NCBI RefSeq assembly: GCF_964059235.1 | Contig: NZ_OZ060452.1 | Span: 1,596,744 to 1,660,743, forward strand | Direction of reading: 5' to 3' | DNA from: Candidatus Tisiphia endosymbiont of Nedyus quadrimaculatus | GTDB taxonomy: Bacteria; Pseudomonadota; Alphaproteobacteria; Rickettsiales; Rickettsiaceae | Length of the DNA: 64,000 bases | Shown here: positions 36,706 through 45,045 of the stretch, piece after piece | How positions within the stretch are numbered: the first letter of the stretch is position 1 | How the letters are laid out: each line of letters opens with the position of its first letter | Notes under the pieces: generated by a model | Database searches by the model: none | The model's input: only the letters and a program-made list of their open reading frames with translations | Told to the model about the DNA's origin: nothing | Made by a program: the position numbers and the translations under genes

Positions 36706-37649
36706 TGATCTTCGTCTACCAACTCTTCATTTACGAGCAGTATACCTAGAGGGATTTGTACCCCACGTATAAATTCTTCAACGTTTAAAGCTTTTCTTCC
36801 TTCTTGCTGTAATTTTTTGATGATCAAAGTACCCTTACCACAAGCTATCTCTAAGACACTATTATTAACCACAGTACCAGGAGGCAATTTAACATCCAAA
36901 TCATTATAATACGCTTCTAGGATTTTTATAACTTTACCTCTATATTCAAAATATATTCCAGGCCATGGATTCATACCTCGAATTCTACAATCTATTTTGT
37001 AAGCAGTCTCATACCAATCTATCTTCCCTTCTTCTTTCTTGAGTTTATGAGCATAAGTTACTCCATCTTTATCTTGAACAATCCTTGGTAAGTTATCAAT
37101 ATTATCTAAAGTTTTAACCAATAAATCAGCCCCTATTTCTGCACATTGGTCATGCAAAATTGGTAAAGTTATTCTAGGAGAGAGTGAAAACGAATGCTGC
37201 AATATAATATCACCAGTATCCCACCCCTCATCCATCTGCATTATGCATACAGAAGTTTCAGGGTCTCCCTCTATAATAGTGTGCTGCAATGGAGCTGCTC
37301 CCCTATGACGTGGTAAACTTGAGGGATGGATATTAAGACATCCATATTTCTTGGCTTGTAGGATAATTTGTGGTATCAAAAACCCATAAGCAACTACTAC
37401 TATTATATCCGCATCAATTGAATTAATTAAATTAGTTATTTCTTCGGTTTTCAAGGTTTTAGGGGTATAAGTTGGAATATCATATTTTGATGCCAAACTA
37501 TGGATAGGTGATGCTACCTCATTTAGCCCCCTTCCTTTAGATTTTGGAGCTTGAGTGAATACAGCAACTACTTGGTGATCTTTGCTATTAATTAAACTCT
37601 TAAGAGTAGGTACAGCAAATTCTGGCGTACCCATAAAAATTACTTTCAC
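36696..37649 (-). CDS. fmt: Methionyl-tRNA formyltransferase
   Basis: Formylates initiator Met-tRNA using 10-formyl-THF. 317 residues. N-terminal Rossmann-like catalytic domain: VIFMGTPEFAVPTLKSL, then VVAYGFLIPQ, the conserved LNIHPSSLPRHRGAAPLQHTIIEGDPETSV segment with catalytic Asn-His, and MDEGWDTGDI with catalytic Asp (about residue 144). The C-terminal OB-like domain (about 205-310) includes IRGMNPWPG. The tail DEDQNQ is read from a palindromic element. It overlaps def by 4 bp (ATGA), so the two are translationally coupled. Confidence 0.95.
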   Translation of the reverse strand: MKVIFMGTPEFAVPTLKSLINSKDHQVVAVFTQAPKSKGRGLNEVASPIHSLASKYDIPTYTPKTLKTEEITNLINSIDADIIVVVAYGFLIPQIILQAKKYGCLNIHPSSLPRHRGAAPLQHTIIEGDPETSVCIMQMDEGWDTGDIILQHSFSLSPRITLPILHDQCAEIGADLLVKTLDNIDNLPRIVQDKDGVTYAHKLKKEEGKIDWYETAYKIDCRIRGMNPWPGIYFEYRGKVIKILEAYYNDLDVKLPPGTVVNNSVLEIACGKGTLIIKKLQQEGRKALNVEEFIRGVQIPLGILLVNEELVDEDQNQ

Positions 37650-38173
37650 AAAATATTATTTTTTAGCTTTTTTAATTTACGTAATGCTACGTCCTTTTTC
37701 ATATTACTTAAATAATCAATTAGTAGCCTACCATCTAAATGATCCATCTCATGCTGAATAACCCTAGCAAGCCAACCATCAGCTTTTAATTCTTGCTGGC
37801 TATTATTATAATCTAAGAATCTTATAGTTATAGACTCAGACCTTGCTACCTCGACCCGTTGTTCCGGTAAAGATAAACACCCTTCTACCGCCACAACTAA
37901 TTCTTTAGATTTGTCTATTATCTTCGGGTCAGCGACAAATAATGGATAAAAACCAACTGGTCTTTCTGTATCATCATTATTCTGCAAATCAACTACCAAT
38001 ATACGCTTAGCTATTCCAATCTGAATGGCAGCTAACCCCACACCATGATCGTGATACATAGTTTCAACCATATCATCCATCAACTTTCTTATATTATCAT
38101 CGATTATGCTTACTGGCAAAGATTTTTGTTTTAATCTTGAATCTGGAGCAGTCACAATAGGTAACACAGACAT
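37646..38173 (-). CDS. def: Peptide deformylase
   Basis: Fe(II) hydrolase that removes formyl from nascent proteins, acting after Fmt. 175 residues. All three motifs are present: GVGLAAIQIG (about 45-54), EGCLSLPEQ with the metal Cys (about 94-102) and QHEMDHLDG with the HExxH metal site (about 137-145). It is the first gene of a def-fmt operon, with the stop overlapping the fmt start. The promoter region upstream is occupied by an RPE (38199-38309), 25 bp from the ATG. Confidence 0.96.
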   Translation of the reverse strand: MSVLPIVTAPDSRLKQKSLPVSIIDDNIRKLMDDMVETMYHDHGVGLAAIQIGIAKRILVVDLQNNDDTERPVGFYPLFVADPKIIDKSKELVVAVEGCLSLPEQRVEVARSESITIRFLDYNNSQQELKADGWLARVIQHEMDHLDGRLLIDYLSNMKKDVALRKLKKLKNNIL

Positions 38174-38198
38174 AATACTTTAAAACCATAGATTATTT

Positions 38199-38309
38199 AT
38201 ACTCTTCTGCTTTGAAGAATTGTTTTTTGAAAATATCAGGAACTCGCGTACACCTAGTTCGCTCGCCCGTCATTTTCAAATCCAGTTCGGAAGTCACATT
38301 CGAGTATAC
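38199..38309. repeat. RPE-type palindromic element upstream of def
   Basis: About 111 bp, ends TATACTCTTCTGCTTTGAAG and ..CACATTCGAGTATACC, same family as the ligA and ppdK copies and here intergenic. No downstream gene reads it. Confidence 0.7.
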
Positions 38310-38492
38310 CAAAACATTTACATTGTACCACAAAATAACCAATGAGTCTAGTGTGAGCATTGGCTTAGTGTGATAGGGCAATTTAAAAGTCGGGTTGTAA
38401 GCCTAATAGATAAAGGAAAAAGTGCTTAATATGTACTTGATGTCATCCCAGCGAAAGCTGGGATCTAAAAAAATAGCCTGAAAGACTATTAA

Positions 38493-38650
38493 ACGTTATT
38501 CGGGATAAGGATTAGTAAAAATAGCAGACATATATACACTACGAAGAGCAATTAATGTATGAATTCACAGAAATGCAATTTATACATATCCAAAATCTTG
38601 TATTAGTTATAGCTAAAGCATTTTTACTAATCCTTATCCCGAATTAACGT
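38493..38650. repeat. IS982-type MITE, complete copy
   Basis: 158 bp with ends ACGTTATTCGGGATAAGGAT and ATCCTTATCCCGAATTAACGT, matching the termini of the intact IS982 element at 61139-62139, but with no coding capacity. It is flanked by the 5-bp direct repeat ATTAA (38488-38492 and 38651-38655). The interior is identical by eye to 59015-59162. It must have moved with transposase from an IS982. Confidence 0.88.
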
Positions 38651-38761
38651 ATTAAGTAATATAGATCCCTGCCTTCGCAGGGATGACATAATGGCTGACA
38701 TCCCCCTAATGTGGATGATTACTTGAGCCTAGTATTAACTTGTTACATCGAATTCAGGTTA
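38651..38761. repeat. Family C element remains around the MITE
   Basis: GATCCCTGCCTTCGCAGGGATGACATAATGG and the end TTACATCGAATTCAGGTTA are the right half of a family C-like element. Its left side (about 38430-38487, with CATCCCAGCGAAAGCTGGGATC) lies before the MITE, which landed inside it. No gene is seen in 38382-38890. Confidence 0.6.
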
Positions 38762-38890
38762 AATTATTAAGATAGTTTAAAATATTTATACATTTTTACC
38801 CTGAAACTATTAGTACACGCATAAAAATCATTATACTTCTTAGGTTCTGCATGCAGAACTTAATTAGAATCAATATATGGTAATAAATTT

Positions 38891-39250
38891 ATGGTCAACA
38901 AAGTAAATATATATAATGTTATTAAATTCCAATCCCCATTTGAACGTCTTAAATCATACACTAATTCACCTGATGTTATCTTACGTAAAGCTATTATTAC
39001 TCAGGCAATTATTGACGCAACCAATATATCAAAATTCCGCACAGCAAAAAAGCTAGAACAAGAAGCAAAATCATGGATTTTTGGTGGTAGTGAATCTTTT
39101 AAAGAAACTTGTCTAGAAGGTGGGATTGAGCCATCTTTTGTAGTAAGAGTAACCAAAGCAATTATAAAGCTACATAAGAATAAATCTAGGCTTAGAAAGC
39201 CATCACAACAAAACCCGGTAGATAGTAAAAACAAAAAAAACATTATTTAG
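38891..39250 (+). CDS. Small basic protein of unknown function (phage-type)
   Basis: 119 residues. Residues 30-95 (LRKAIITQAIIDATNISKFRTAKKLEQEAKSWIFG, then SFKETCLEGGIEPSFVVRVTKAII) recall short proteins found in phages and prophages in which an all-helical segment ends at a x-W-[IL]-F-G-x-S turn; function unknown. The C-terminal 25 residues are very rich in Lys, Arg and Asn. It has no signal peptide. It stands alone before hpf; a link with the GTA-type tail gene nearby is only suggestive. Confidence 0.6.
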   Translation: MVNKVNIYNVIKFQSPFERLKSYTNSPDVILRKAIITQAIIDATNISKFRTAKKLEQEAKSWIFGGSESFKETCLEGGIEPSFVVRVTKAIIKLHKNKSRLRKPSQQNPVDSKNKKNII

Positions 39251-39538
39251 AACAAAATTATAACCTTATTTAAGTTAGCTATAAAATGTTACAATTTAGG
39301 TAAAATTACGGGCAAAAAATCGCTTTTTAACTGAAAAGCACTTTTGAAAAACAATTTGAAGTAAGAGTTGTAAGCTTATATTCTATCTAAAGCAATTATC
39401 AAGCCATTATAAAAATTTCAAAATAATGGCTTGAAATTCACATGATTATACATTAGTTGTATAGATAGGTAGTTGGGTGTGTGATAGATATTTTCTATTA
39501 CATATAATATTTGACTTAACTAAATTAAAGGGGATTTT

Positions 39539-40123
39539 ATGCAAATATCAATATCAGGTCAACATATTTCTATTGGGAATTCTTTGCAAGACTACGTAAG
39601 AAACCGTACTATGCAGGTGTCAGAAAAGTATTTTTGTGATGTAATAATTAGTGCAAACGTGCATTTCTCTAAACAAGGGTTTCAACTGGTTTGTGATATT
39701 GTAGTGAATGATGGCACAGGCAGACATATGATATTGAAAGGTAACGCTGCTTCAGATGACATATATTCAGCGTTTGATATTGCTCTTTCTAGGCTTGAAA
39801 AGCAGCTTAGAAAGTATAAATCTAAGCTTAAGGATCGTCATGATAGAGTTAAAATATCCGAAGTAACATCTAAAGCAGTTAAATATACTATAACACCCCA
39901 TCAACATGAATATGAAGACGAAGATAATGTGGCAGCATATGATAATCCTGTAATTATAGCAGAAAAATCTGTAGAAATATTAACTCTATCAGTAAGTGGA
40001 GCAGTGATGAAAATGGATCTTGAGAACCTTCCTGCTTTAATGTTTCAAAATAGTCATACTAATCGCATGAATGTAGTTTATTACCGTCGGGATGGGAATA
40101 TATCTTGGATAGATTCCAAATAA
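39539..40123 (+). CDS. hpf: Ribosome hibernation promoting factor, long form
   Basis: Binds the 30S decoding centre and dimerises ribosomes into inactive 100S particles in slow growth. 194 residues, the long type. The N-terminal RaiA/HPF domain (about 1-100) has ISGQHISIGNSLQDYVRNR and the basic stretch RLEKQLRKYKSKLKDRHDR. The C-terminal dimerisation domain (about 132-190) has PVIIAEKSVEILTLSVSGAVMKMDL and NVVYYRRDGNISWIDSK. The GGGGA site upstream is strong. It stands alone, with three hairpins between it and the convergent tail gene. Confidence 0.93.
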   Translation: MQISISGQHISIGNSLQDYVRNRTMQVSEKYFCDVIISANVHFSKQGFQLVCDIVVNDGTGRHMILKGNAASDDIYSAFDIALSRLEKQLRKYKSKLKDRHDRVKISEVTSKAVKYTITPHQHEYEDEDNVAAYDNPVIIAEKSVEILTLSVSGAVMKMDLENLPALMFQNSHTNRMNVVYYRRDGNISWIDSK

Positions 40124-40135
40124 ATTTTTGCTACT

Positions 40136-40187
40136 TAACCTCAGTTCGATATAAGAATTAATAATTCTTATATCGAACTGGCTTTGT
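40136..40187. repeat. Family E hairpin, copy 3
   Basis: TAACCTCAGTTCGATATAAG mirrored, 12 bp after the hpf stop, ending GGCTTTGTT. It is the reverse complement of 32911-32961. Confidence 0.8.
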
Positions 40188-40195
40188 TATAAGGA

Positions 40196-40232
40196 AAAAT
40201 GCACTCTTGAAGCGGTTCTACGAGTGCATTTT
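40196..40232 (+). terminator. Terminator hairpin after hpf
   Basis: AAAATGCACTC and GAGTGCATTTT form an 11-bp stem with a 15-base loop, T-rich on the right. Suitable as the hpf terminator. Confidence 0.65.
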
Positions 40233-40244
40233 AACTTTTTTCAT

Positions 40245-40287
40245 CATTCAATATGTGATTTTAATAATTAAAATCACATATTGAATG
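40245..40287. terminator. 43-bp perfect palindrome between convergent genes
   Basis: CATTCAATATGTGATTTTAA and its exact complement with a 3-base loop (TAA). It lies 6 bp past the end of the tail gene and may serve both convergent transcripts. I found no other copy in the window. Confidence 0.6.
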
Positions 40288-40292
40288 GAGGG

Positions 40293-43103
40293 TTATATAT
40301 AACTCTCAACTTCATCAATAATTCCGTGAATTTCAACAGTTAGGCGAAATAATCTCATGGAGATAATTCTAATTTGATATTGATAATTCCGATAATATAA
40401 TATGATAAAATCCCCCGGTTGATATTTGATAAAATTTGCTGGTATGATAAATCTTAAAATTTTAGTTTCAGTAGCGGCATTTTTTAGGATTAACTGGCCT
40501 AATCTTTCAGCTTCAAGATAAGATAGTATAATAGGTAGTTTTAAGCTAGGAATAGGTCTGTGTGAAAAATTCTCACTATTTATTTGGCAAAAGCTATTAT
40601 TATAATCATCATACCGATCGATAAAGTTTAGTGCTAGTTTACTAATAATGCTAGTTTTAGAAATTTCTATTTGTTCTAAATAACTATTGCTTGATAGTTT
40701 AACCAATATTTTGGGACTAATATGACTAGGGGTAGAATATCCACGTTTGGTGAACTTAATTTGTTCCTGATAAGCTATGATATCAAAGAAATATATAATC
40801 CGCAAAAGGTTAATAACATCAATACAAGACAAAGCTTTATTTAATACCAATCCTTCTACAGCTTCATCGAGAGTTGATATATCGATGTTCTTTAATGGAA
40901 TACCGCATTTATAAGACAATTCGAGAATTATTGCCGCTAAACTACAGGCCCCAAACTTATTATTAACCCAATGCCCTTTTGCCCATAAGTTACCATCTCG
41001 CCAAATATTACTATGTGGCCAAGCTGGGTAAGGCCTAGCATCCCAAGTCCATAAAAACATTTGTTCGATATATTCTTGTGTTTGCCAATATTCAATAAAA
41101 CTTCGGATAGCTTTACGCTGAATAGAAAAATCAACTTCGCCAGTAGAATATCTCGGTACTCCACCATCACTACATAAAGGATCAAAGAATATATTAGGTT
41201 GATTAGTTGCTTTATCAATGGAAGGAAAGCCAAATTCTGTAAACCAAATTTTTTTCATTCTTGGTTGCCATTCTGTTGTAACACCATCAGGATTACGATG
41301 ATAATTTTCCCACCAATATCTTAAATTCTTCCAAGCATAATCGGCAGCTAACTCATGCCTACCACCATTTTCATCTATAAAGTAATCATATCCTTCACCT
41401 GATTGCCAGCCTTTCATGATTTCTTCTGGTAAAATTCCTGAATTTATGCTTCTCGTTACAGGAAAGTAAGCATCAATACCTACAAAATCTATATATTCTG
41501 AGGCAAATAATTTGTCTAAATTATACCATCCATCTTGTGTGTGATGATACTCTGACCAATCTGCTGCATAAGTAACAAGTACATTATTACCCACGATTTC
41601 TTTGACTAATTTTGCTAGTTTTATCAATTGGGTAACAGCAGGAAAATTATTATGTTGATCTTTGACGCTAGTTAAACCTATTAGTTCAGAACCGATTACG
41701 AAACCATCAATATGATCTTTAACCAATTTAGCATAATGTAGGATAAAATTATTATAACCCTCATCTTTATTAAAAAAATCTACTATTGAATTTACGCAGC
41801 CTGTTAAATGACCACGCCATGGCTTTTGCCAAACATCCAAAAAAAACATTGGATAAAACATAACTTTAAAGTTTCTACGTTTTAATTCCTGTAAGTAACG
41901 GATTAAGCTAGCATCATTGACGCTGCCGCCATATTTAGGGAAATCATCTGCATCTCGTGATACTAGTCTTGCCGTATCACGTAAATATTTCCCAACTTGC
42001 CATTGTTCTGAATATTGTGTATTTGGATCATTAAATTCCACAGCAGGTTTAATAGTACAGCTTGCAATATCCAAACTATCGCCAAACCAACATACAACTG
42101 GTGCAACCCATTTGATGTTAGGGCATATAATTTTCATTTGATTTAGACTATAAAGACTATTAGCAATATTACGGTAATTATTTGAATTGATTGGTTTTTT
42201 ACTAATGATACCGCCTAAAGAGTTTTGTATAGTTTTGTATTGTACTATAGTGTCGTAAACAAATTCTCCGGATCCTGGGATTATGTCAACAGCCTCAACT
42301 AAATCTTCTACACTCCGAAACTGTATCTGAGAGGTAATTTTGTTGTCAAAATCAAGCTCAAAATCCTCACATACGCTAAAGTATCCTCCGGTTTTTTGCT
42401 TGATTTTTCCTAAAAATTCCTCTCTCATATACAGTTTCGCAATAGAGCTATTATCGTCTTCAACGTCACCGGGAATATTAGCCTTCCTAGTTACTTCAAA
42501 GGAGAAATTAGGCACCGAATTATTAAAATCAGCTAAGGGTAGGTCTTCAAATACAGCGTAACTTAATCCACGAAATGCTGGTGCTTGACCTTGAGCTTCA
42601 GTTGCAGCAATTAAAGGATCGGGTAATTGCTCTTCTGACCCTAAATAAAGCCTGAATTTATATTGTTCAAGATTGAGTAACTGATCATTAACCCATACTC
42701 TACCAATTTCAGCTATTTCGCCTTCACATAAGCTAACTGCAAAGGATAAATAATATTCACATTCCGTTAAATTATGGATAGAAGCAGTTTCAGCAGTAGC
42801 TGATAAACCTCGTTGTGAAACGCTGGTAACTTGTACTTCCTTAATTTGACTTGCCCAAATTATTTTACCATTGACCCTTGCCGTACCAAAAACTAAGGTT
42901 ATTGGATGCCCATATACGGCTTTTGATAAGGAAAAACTTTCTCTAATATTTTTAAAATGGTAATATTCCTCAGGTTCATAATTTAGATGTTCTAAGTAAT
43001 CACCGAGTGTCCTACCGGCAAATCGCCCAATAGTGGATAATATACCGCCACCAAAAACACCACCAATGCTACTTCCTATGCTACCTAGAATCTGACCAAA
43101 CAT
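40293..43103 (-). CDS. GTA/phage-type tail host-specificity protein (TIM-barrel, 'megatron' family)
   Basis: A 936-residue homologue of the large baseplate/host-recognition protein encoded at the end of the Rhodobacter gene transfer agent cluster, usually about 1200-1300 residues. The N-terminus has a Gly-rich stretch (IGSSIGGVFGGGILSTIGRF) followed by the domain that fixes it to the baseplate. A TIM-barrel glycosidase-like region lies at about 380-700 (FKVMFYPMFFLDVWQKPWRGH, HIDGFVIGSELIGLTSVKD, YIDFVGIDAYFPVTR, KIWFTEFGFPSIDKATNQ). The C-terminal receptor region is short. Other GTA genes are not in this window. Scattered GTA genes are normal in Rickettsiales. A hairpin covers its ribosome site. 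Confidence 0.85.
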   Translation of the reverse strand: MFGQILGSIGSSIGGVFGGGILSTIGRFAGRTLGDYLEHLNYEPEEYYHFKNIRESFSLSKAVYGHPITLVFGTARVNGKIIWASQIKEVQVTSVSQRGLSATAETASIHNLTECEYYLSFAVSLCEGEIAEIGRVWVNDQLLNLEQYKFRLYLGSEEQLPDPLIAATEAQGQAPAFRGLSYAVFEDLPLADFNNSVPNFSFEVTRKANIPGDVEDDNSSIAKLYMREEFLGKIKQKTGGYFSVCEDFELDFDNKITSQIQFRSVEDLVEAVDIIPGSGEFVYDTIVQYKTIQNSLGGIISKKPINSNNYRNIANSLYSLNQMKIICPNIKWVAPVVCWFGDSLDIASCTIKPAVEFNDPNTQYSEQWQVGKYLRDTARLVSRDADDFPKYGGSVNDASLIRYLQELKRRNFKVMFYPMFFLDVWQKPWRGHLTGCVNSIVDFFNKDEGYNNFILHYAKLVKDHIDGFVIGSELIGLTSVKDQHNNFPAVTQLIKLAKLVKEIVGNNVLVTYAADWSEYHHTQDGWYNLDKLFASEYIDFVGIDAYFPVTRSINSGILPEEIMKGWQSGEGYDYFIDENGGRHELAADYAWKNLRYWWENYHRNPDGVTTEWQPRMKKIWFTEFGFPSIDKATNQPNIFFDPLCSDGGVPRYSTGEVDFSIQRKAIRSFIEYWQTQEYIEQMFLWTWDARPYPAWPHSNIWRDGNLWAKGHWVNNKFGACSLAAIILELSYKCGIPLKNIDISTLDEAVEGLVLNKALSCIDVINLLRIIYFFDIIAYQEQIKFTKRGYSTPSHISPKILVKLSSNSYLEQIEISKTSIISKLALNFIDRYDDYNNSFCQINSENFSHRPIPSLKLPIILSYLEAERLGQLILKNAATETKILRFIIPANFIKYQPGDFIILYYRNYQYQIRIISMRLFRLTVEIHGIIDEVESYI

Positions 43104-43106
43104 ATT

Positions 43107-43139
43107 AATGCCTTATATTTGTAGTTAATATAAGGCATT
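43107..43139 (-). promoter_or_regulatory. 5'-UTR hairpin covering the ribosome site of the tail gene
   Basis: On the gene strand AATGCCTTATATT pairs perfectly with AATATAAGGCATT over a 7-base loop. The AAGG Shine-Dalgarno-like core lies in the 3' arm, and the ATG is 7 bases after it. Folding would hide the ribosome site. Confidence 0.55.
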
Positions 43140-43313
43140 ATATCATATAATATACCTGCACTAAGTGTAGGTACATATTTTTTAGCAATAGTTATATTTG
43201 CTTTCATGATGGTTTTCTGAGCATCTTGCTAGGGTTTCCAAAACAAGATGCTCTTTAGTTTTTATAATTTTACCAAAATTTTTGTAGAAAAATTGTAGAA
43301 ATTTTTATATTCC

Positions 43314-43535
43314 CTAATTGTGGTCGTTATTATGGTCGTTCGTGTGTCCCTGTAAATCGACAAGGGAAGTGTAAAACGTTGAGTTAGCAACAGGATAGGG
43401 CAAGGAGAATGGCGGGGGAGAAACTGAATCATCAGAAACTGCATCAAGATTAACAGCAGGATTAACAGCAAGATTATCATCCTCTACTTTTGGTGATTTA
43501 CTAAAGTACGTATTAGATGGAAGACTAGTAGTCAT
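43314..43535 (-). CDS. Small hypothetical protein, doubtful
   Basis: A 73-residue frame, MTTSLPSNTYFSKSPKVEDD, with an acidic, Pro- and Ser-rich middle (VSDDSVSPPPFSLPYP) and an Asn-His-Asp tail (HTNDHNNDHN). There is no good ribosome site and no family I know. It could be the disordered N-terminus of a lost gene. The rest of 43140-43754 shows no other gene. Confidence 0.3.
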   Translation of the reverse strand: MTTSLPSNTYFSKSPKVEDDNLAVNPAVNLDAVSDDSVSPPPFSLPYPVANSTFYTSLVDLQGHTNDHNNDHN

Positions 43536-43754
43536 AAATTTATGCTCATTATTATTAATTAAAGATATAATCTAATAAATGTTAATTAATACAAACTAAA
43601 TATTACAAAGTTATTAAATTATAGTAATTAACTTTTACTAGACGAACATATATACGCATACTTGGCCTTTTTGTAAAGCATCGGGTAATTGAATCATCAT
43701 GTAGAGTTGTCAACTTCTTATTACTATTATCACGGAAGTTCGATGTAACTTGTT

Positions 43755-43961
43755 ATACCATTTCCCATTATTAACTACACTAATACTACAGTTGTAGTTA
43801 CTATCCCGAGCTGTCATTCCCGCTTCGGTGCGGAATCTAAAAGAATAGCCTAAAAGATTATTAGATATTATAGATACCAGCTTTCGCTGGGATGACATCG
43901 TTTTGACATTAGTACTACAACTGTAGCACTAAATAGCGTAGTTAATAATGGGAAATGGTAT
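43755..43961. repeat. MITE-like element family F, copy 2
   Basis: 207 bp with ends ATACCATTTCCCATTATTAA / TTAATAATGGGAAATGGTAT, the inner ACTACAGTTGTAGT palindrome and the CCAGCTTTCGCTGGGATGACA hairpin. It interrupts the left end of a family C element whose remainder is 43962-44134. Confidence 0.75.
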
Positions 43962-44134
43962 AAGACATCGGTTTAATAGCCTAGGTGTCATCCCTGCGAA
44001 GGCAGGGATCTAAAAAAAGTAGATCGAAATACTGTTGAGCATTTTTAGACCCCTGCTGTCGCAGGGGTGACATCACCCCTAATGGTGATGATATTGAGCC
44101 TACTATTAATTTATTACATCAATACTTGAGGTTA
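43962..44134. repeat. MITE-like element family C, copy 5 (left end replaced)
   Basis: Starts directly at AAGACATCGGTTTAATAGCC, lacks the outer TAACCTC end and finishes TTACATCAATACTTGAGGTTA. It includes two CATCCCTGCGAAGGCAGGGAT-type hairpins. Confidence 0.65.
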
Positions 44135-44237
44135 ATTAGAAAGATTATTACTTTATTTTTTGTAAAAATTTATCTAAGGTACTTAGTGTTTAGTTATTTT
44201 ATGTTATTATAATAAAATAATATAGGGAGGTATAACT

Positions 44238-44939
44238 ATGAGTAAATATGTAATGTTTTGTGGTATGAGTTTTGCTGGAAAAAACGAATATAGACAAATG
44301 TCTGTAGATTATCTTATACAAGAAAGAAAGGTTGCACTAGAACTTATCTCGATTGTAGATGATCCAAAAAGTACTGAGTTTGGAGAGAAAATTGTTCGAT
44401 TTGATAGAGTAGAAGATAAAATTAACAATACAGTAAGTGGAGCATTATATATAAGTGCAAGCTGTAATATCTATAATAACCTAATTAGTACTGCTTTAGA
44501 AAATAATCAGTACATATTTTGTAAAGGTGGGTTTCCAGAAGTAGTGGGATATCAAGGGGCTGTTTGTCTAGATCAAGGATTTAGTTGGGAGATGGTAAAA
44601 AAACATTATACAGATCAGGTACAAACTACTCATAAGACCGTACAATTTCCTGATATAATATTTATTTGTGTTGATTCTTTTAGTAGATCACAAATAATGG
44701 CTAAATGTAGTAATAGTAAAAGTTGGGAGTCAAAAATGACTGTAGATGAGTACGATCATTATTCTAATAAAATGAGAGCGACTTATGAAATTATTGCAGC
44801 AGATCAGGAATTTACAGCAACAACAAAAATATTGCTTATTGATCCTATGGATTGCACAGTTGCTAAAACTTGGGAATCACAAATAAAACCTGAAATAGAT
44901 CAGCTAATGGGTTTGGTCACAGAGGCCTGTGATTATTGA
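44238..44939 (+). CDS. P-loop nucleoside/thymidylate kinase-like protein
   Basis: A 233-residue protein that starts with a beta strand and P-loop-like turn, KYVMFCGMSFAGKNEYRQM (residues 3-21). The usual GxxxxGK[ST] reads GMSFAGKN, with Asn where Ser or Thr binds Mg. Later segments NNQYIFCKGGFPEVVGYQG and PDIIFICVDSFSRSQIMAKC correspond to the DRx and 'Pxxxxxld' strands of deoxynucleoside or thymidylate kinases, but the DR(Y/F/H) motif is not evident. It may be a diverged, perhaps inactive, kinase. A GGGAGGT site lies 8 bp upstream and a TATAAT box at 44208-44213. It is monocistronic in a repeat-rich gap; no signal peptide. Confidence 0.55.
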   Translation: MSKYVMFCGMSFAGKNEYRQMSVDYLIQERKVALELISIVDDPKSTEFGEKIVRFDRVEDKINNTVSGALYISASCNIYNNLISTALENNQYIFCKGGFPEVVGYQGAVCLDQGFSWEMVKKHYTDQVQTTHKTVQFPDIIFICVDSFSRSQIMAKCSNSKSWESKMTVDEYDHYSNKMRATYEIIAADQEFTATTKILLIDPMDCTVAKTWESQIKPEIDQLMGLVTEACDY

Positions 44940-45045
44940 GAGTGAGTATACTCAAATTAATCGAAATATTTTTTCTTAAAAGCTTGACCTTTGGTTAAAA
45001 ACTGATTATGCAAGAGATAAACAACTATAACTATTATTATATAAA

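Noticed and set aside
43262..43480. 72-residue hydrophobic frame overlapping the small acidic frame at 43314-43535
   Set aside because: Start is inside the other frame, Ile/Leu-rich sequence from an AT-rich stretch, no ribosome site; neither frame is secure and the other has slightly better start position.
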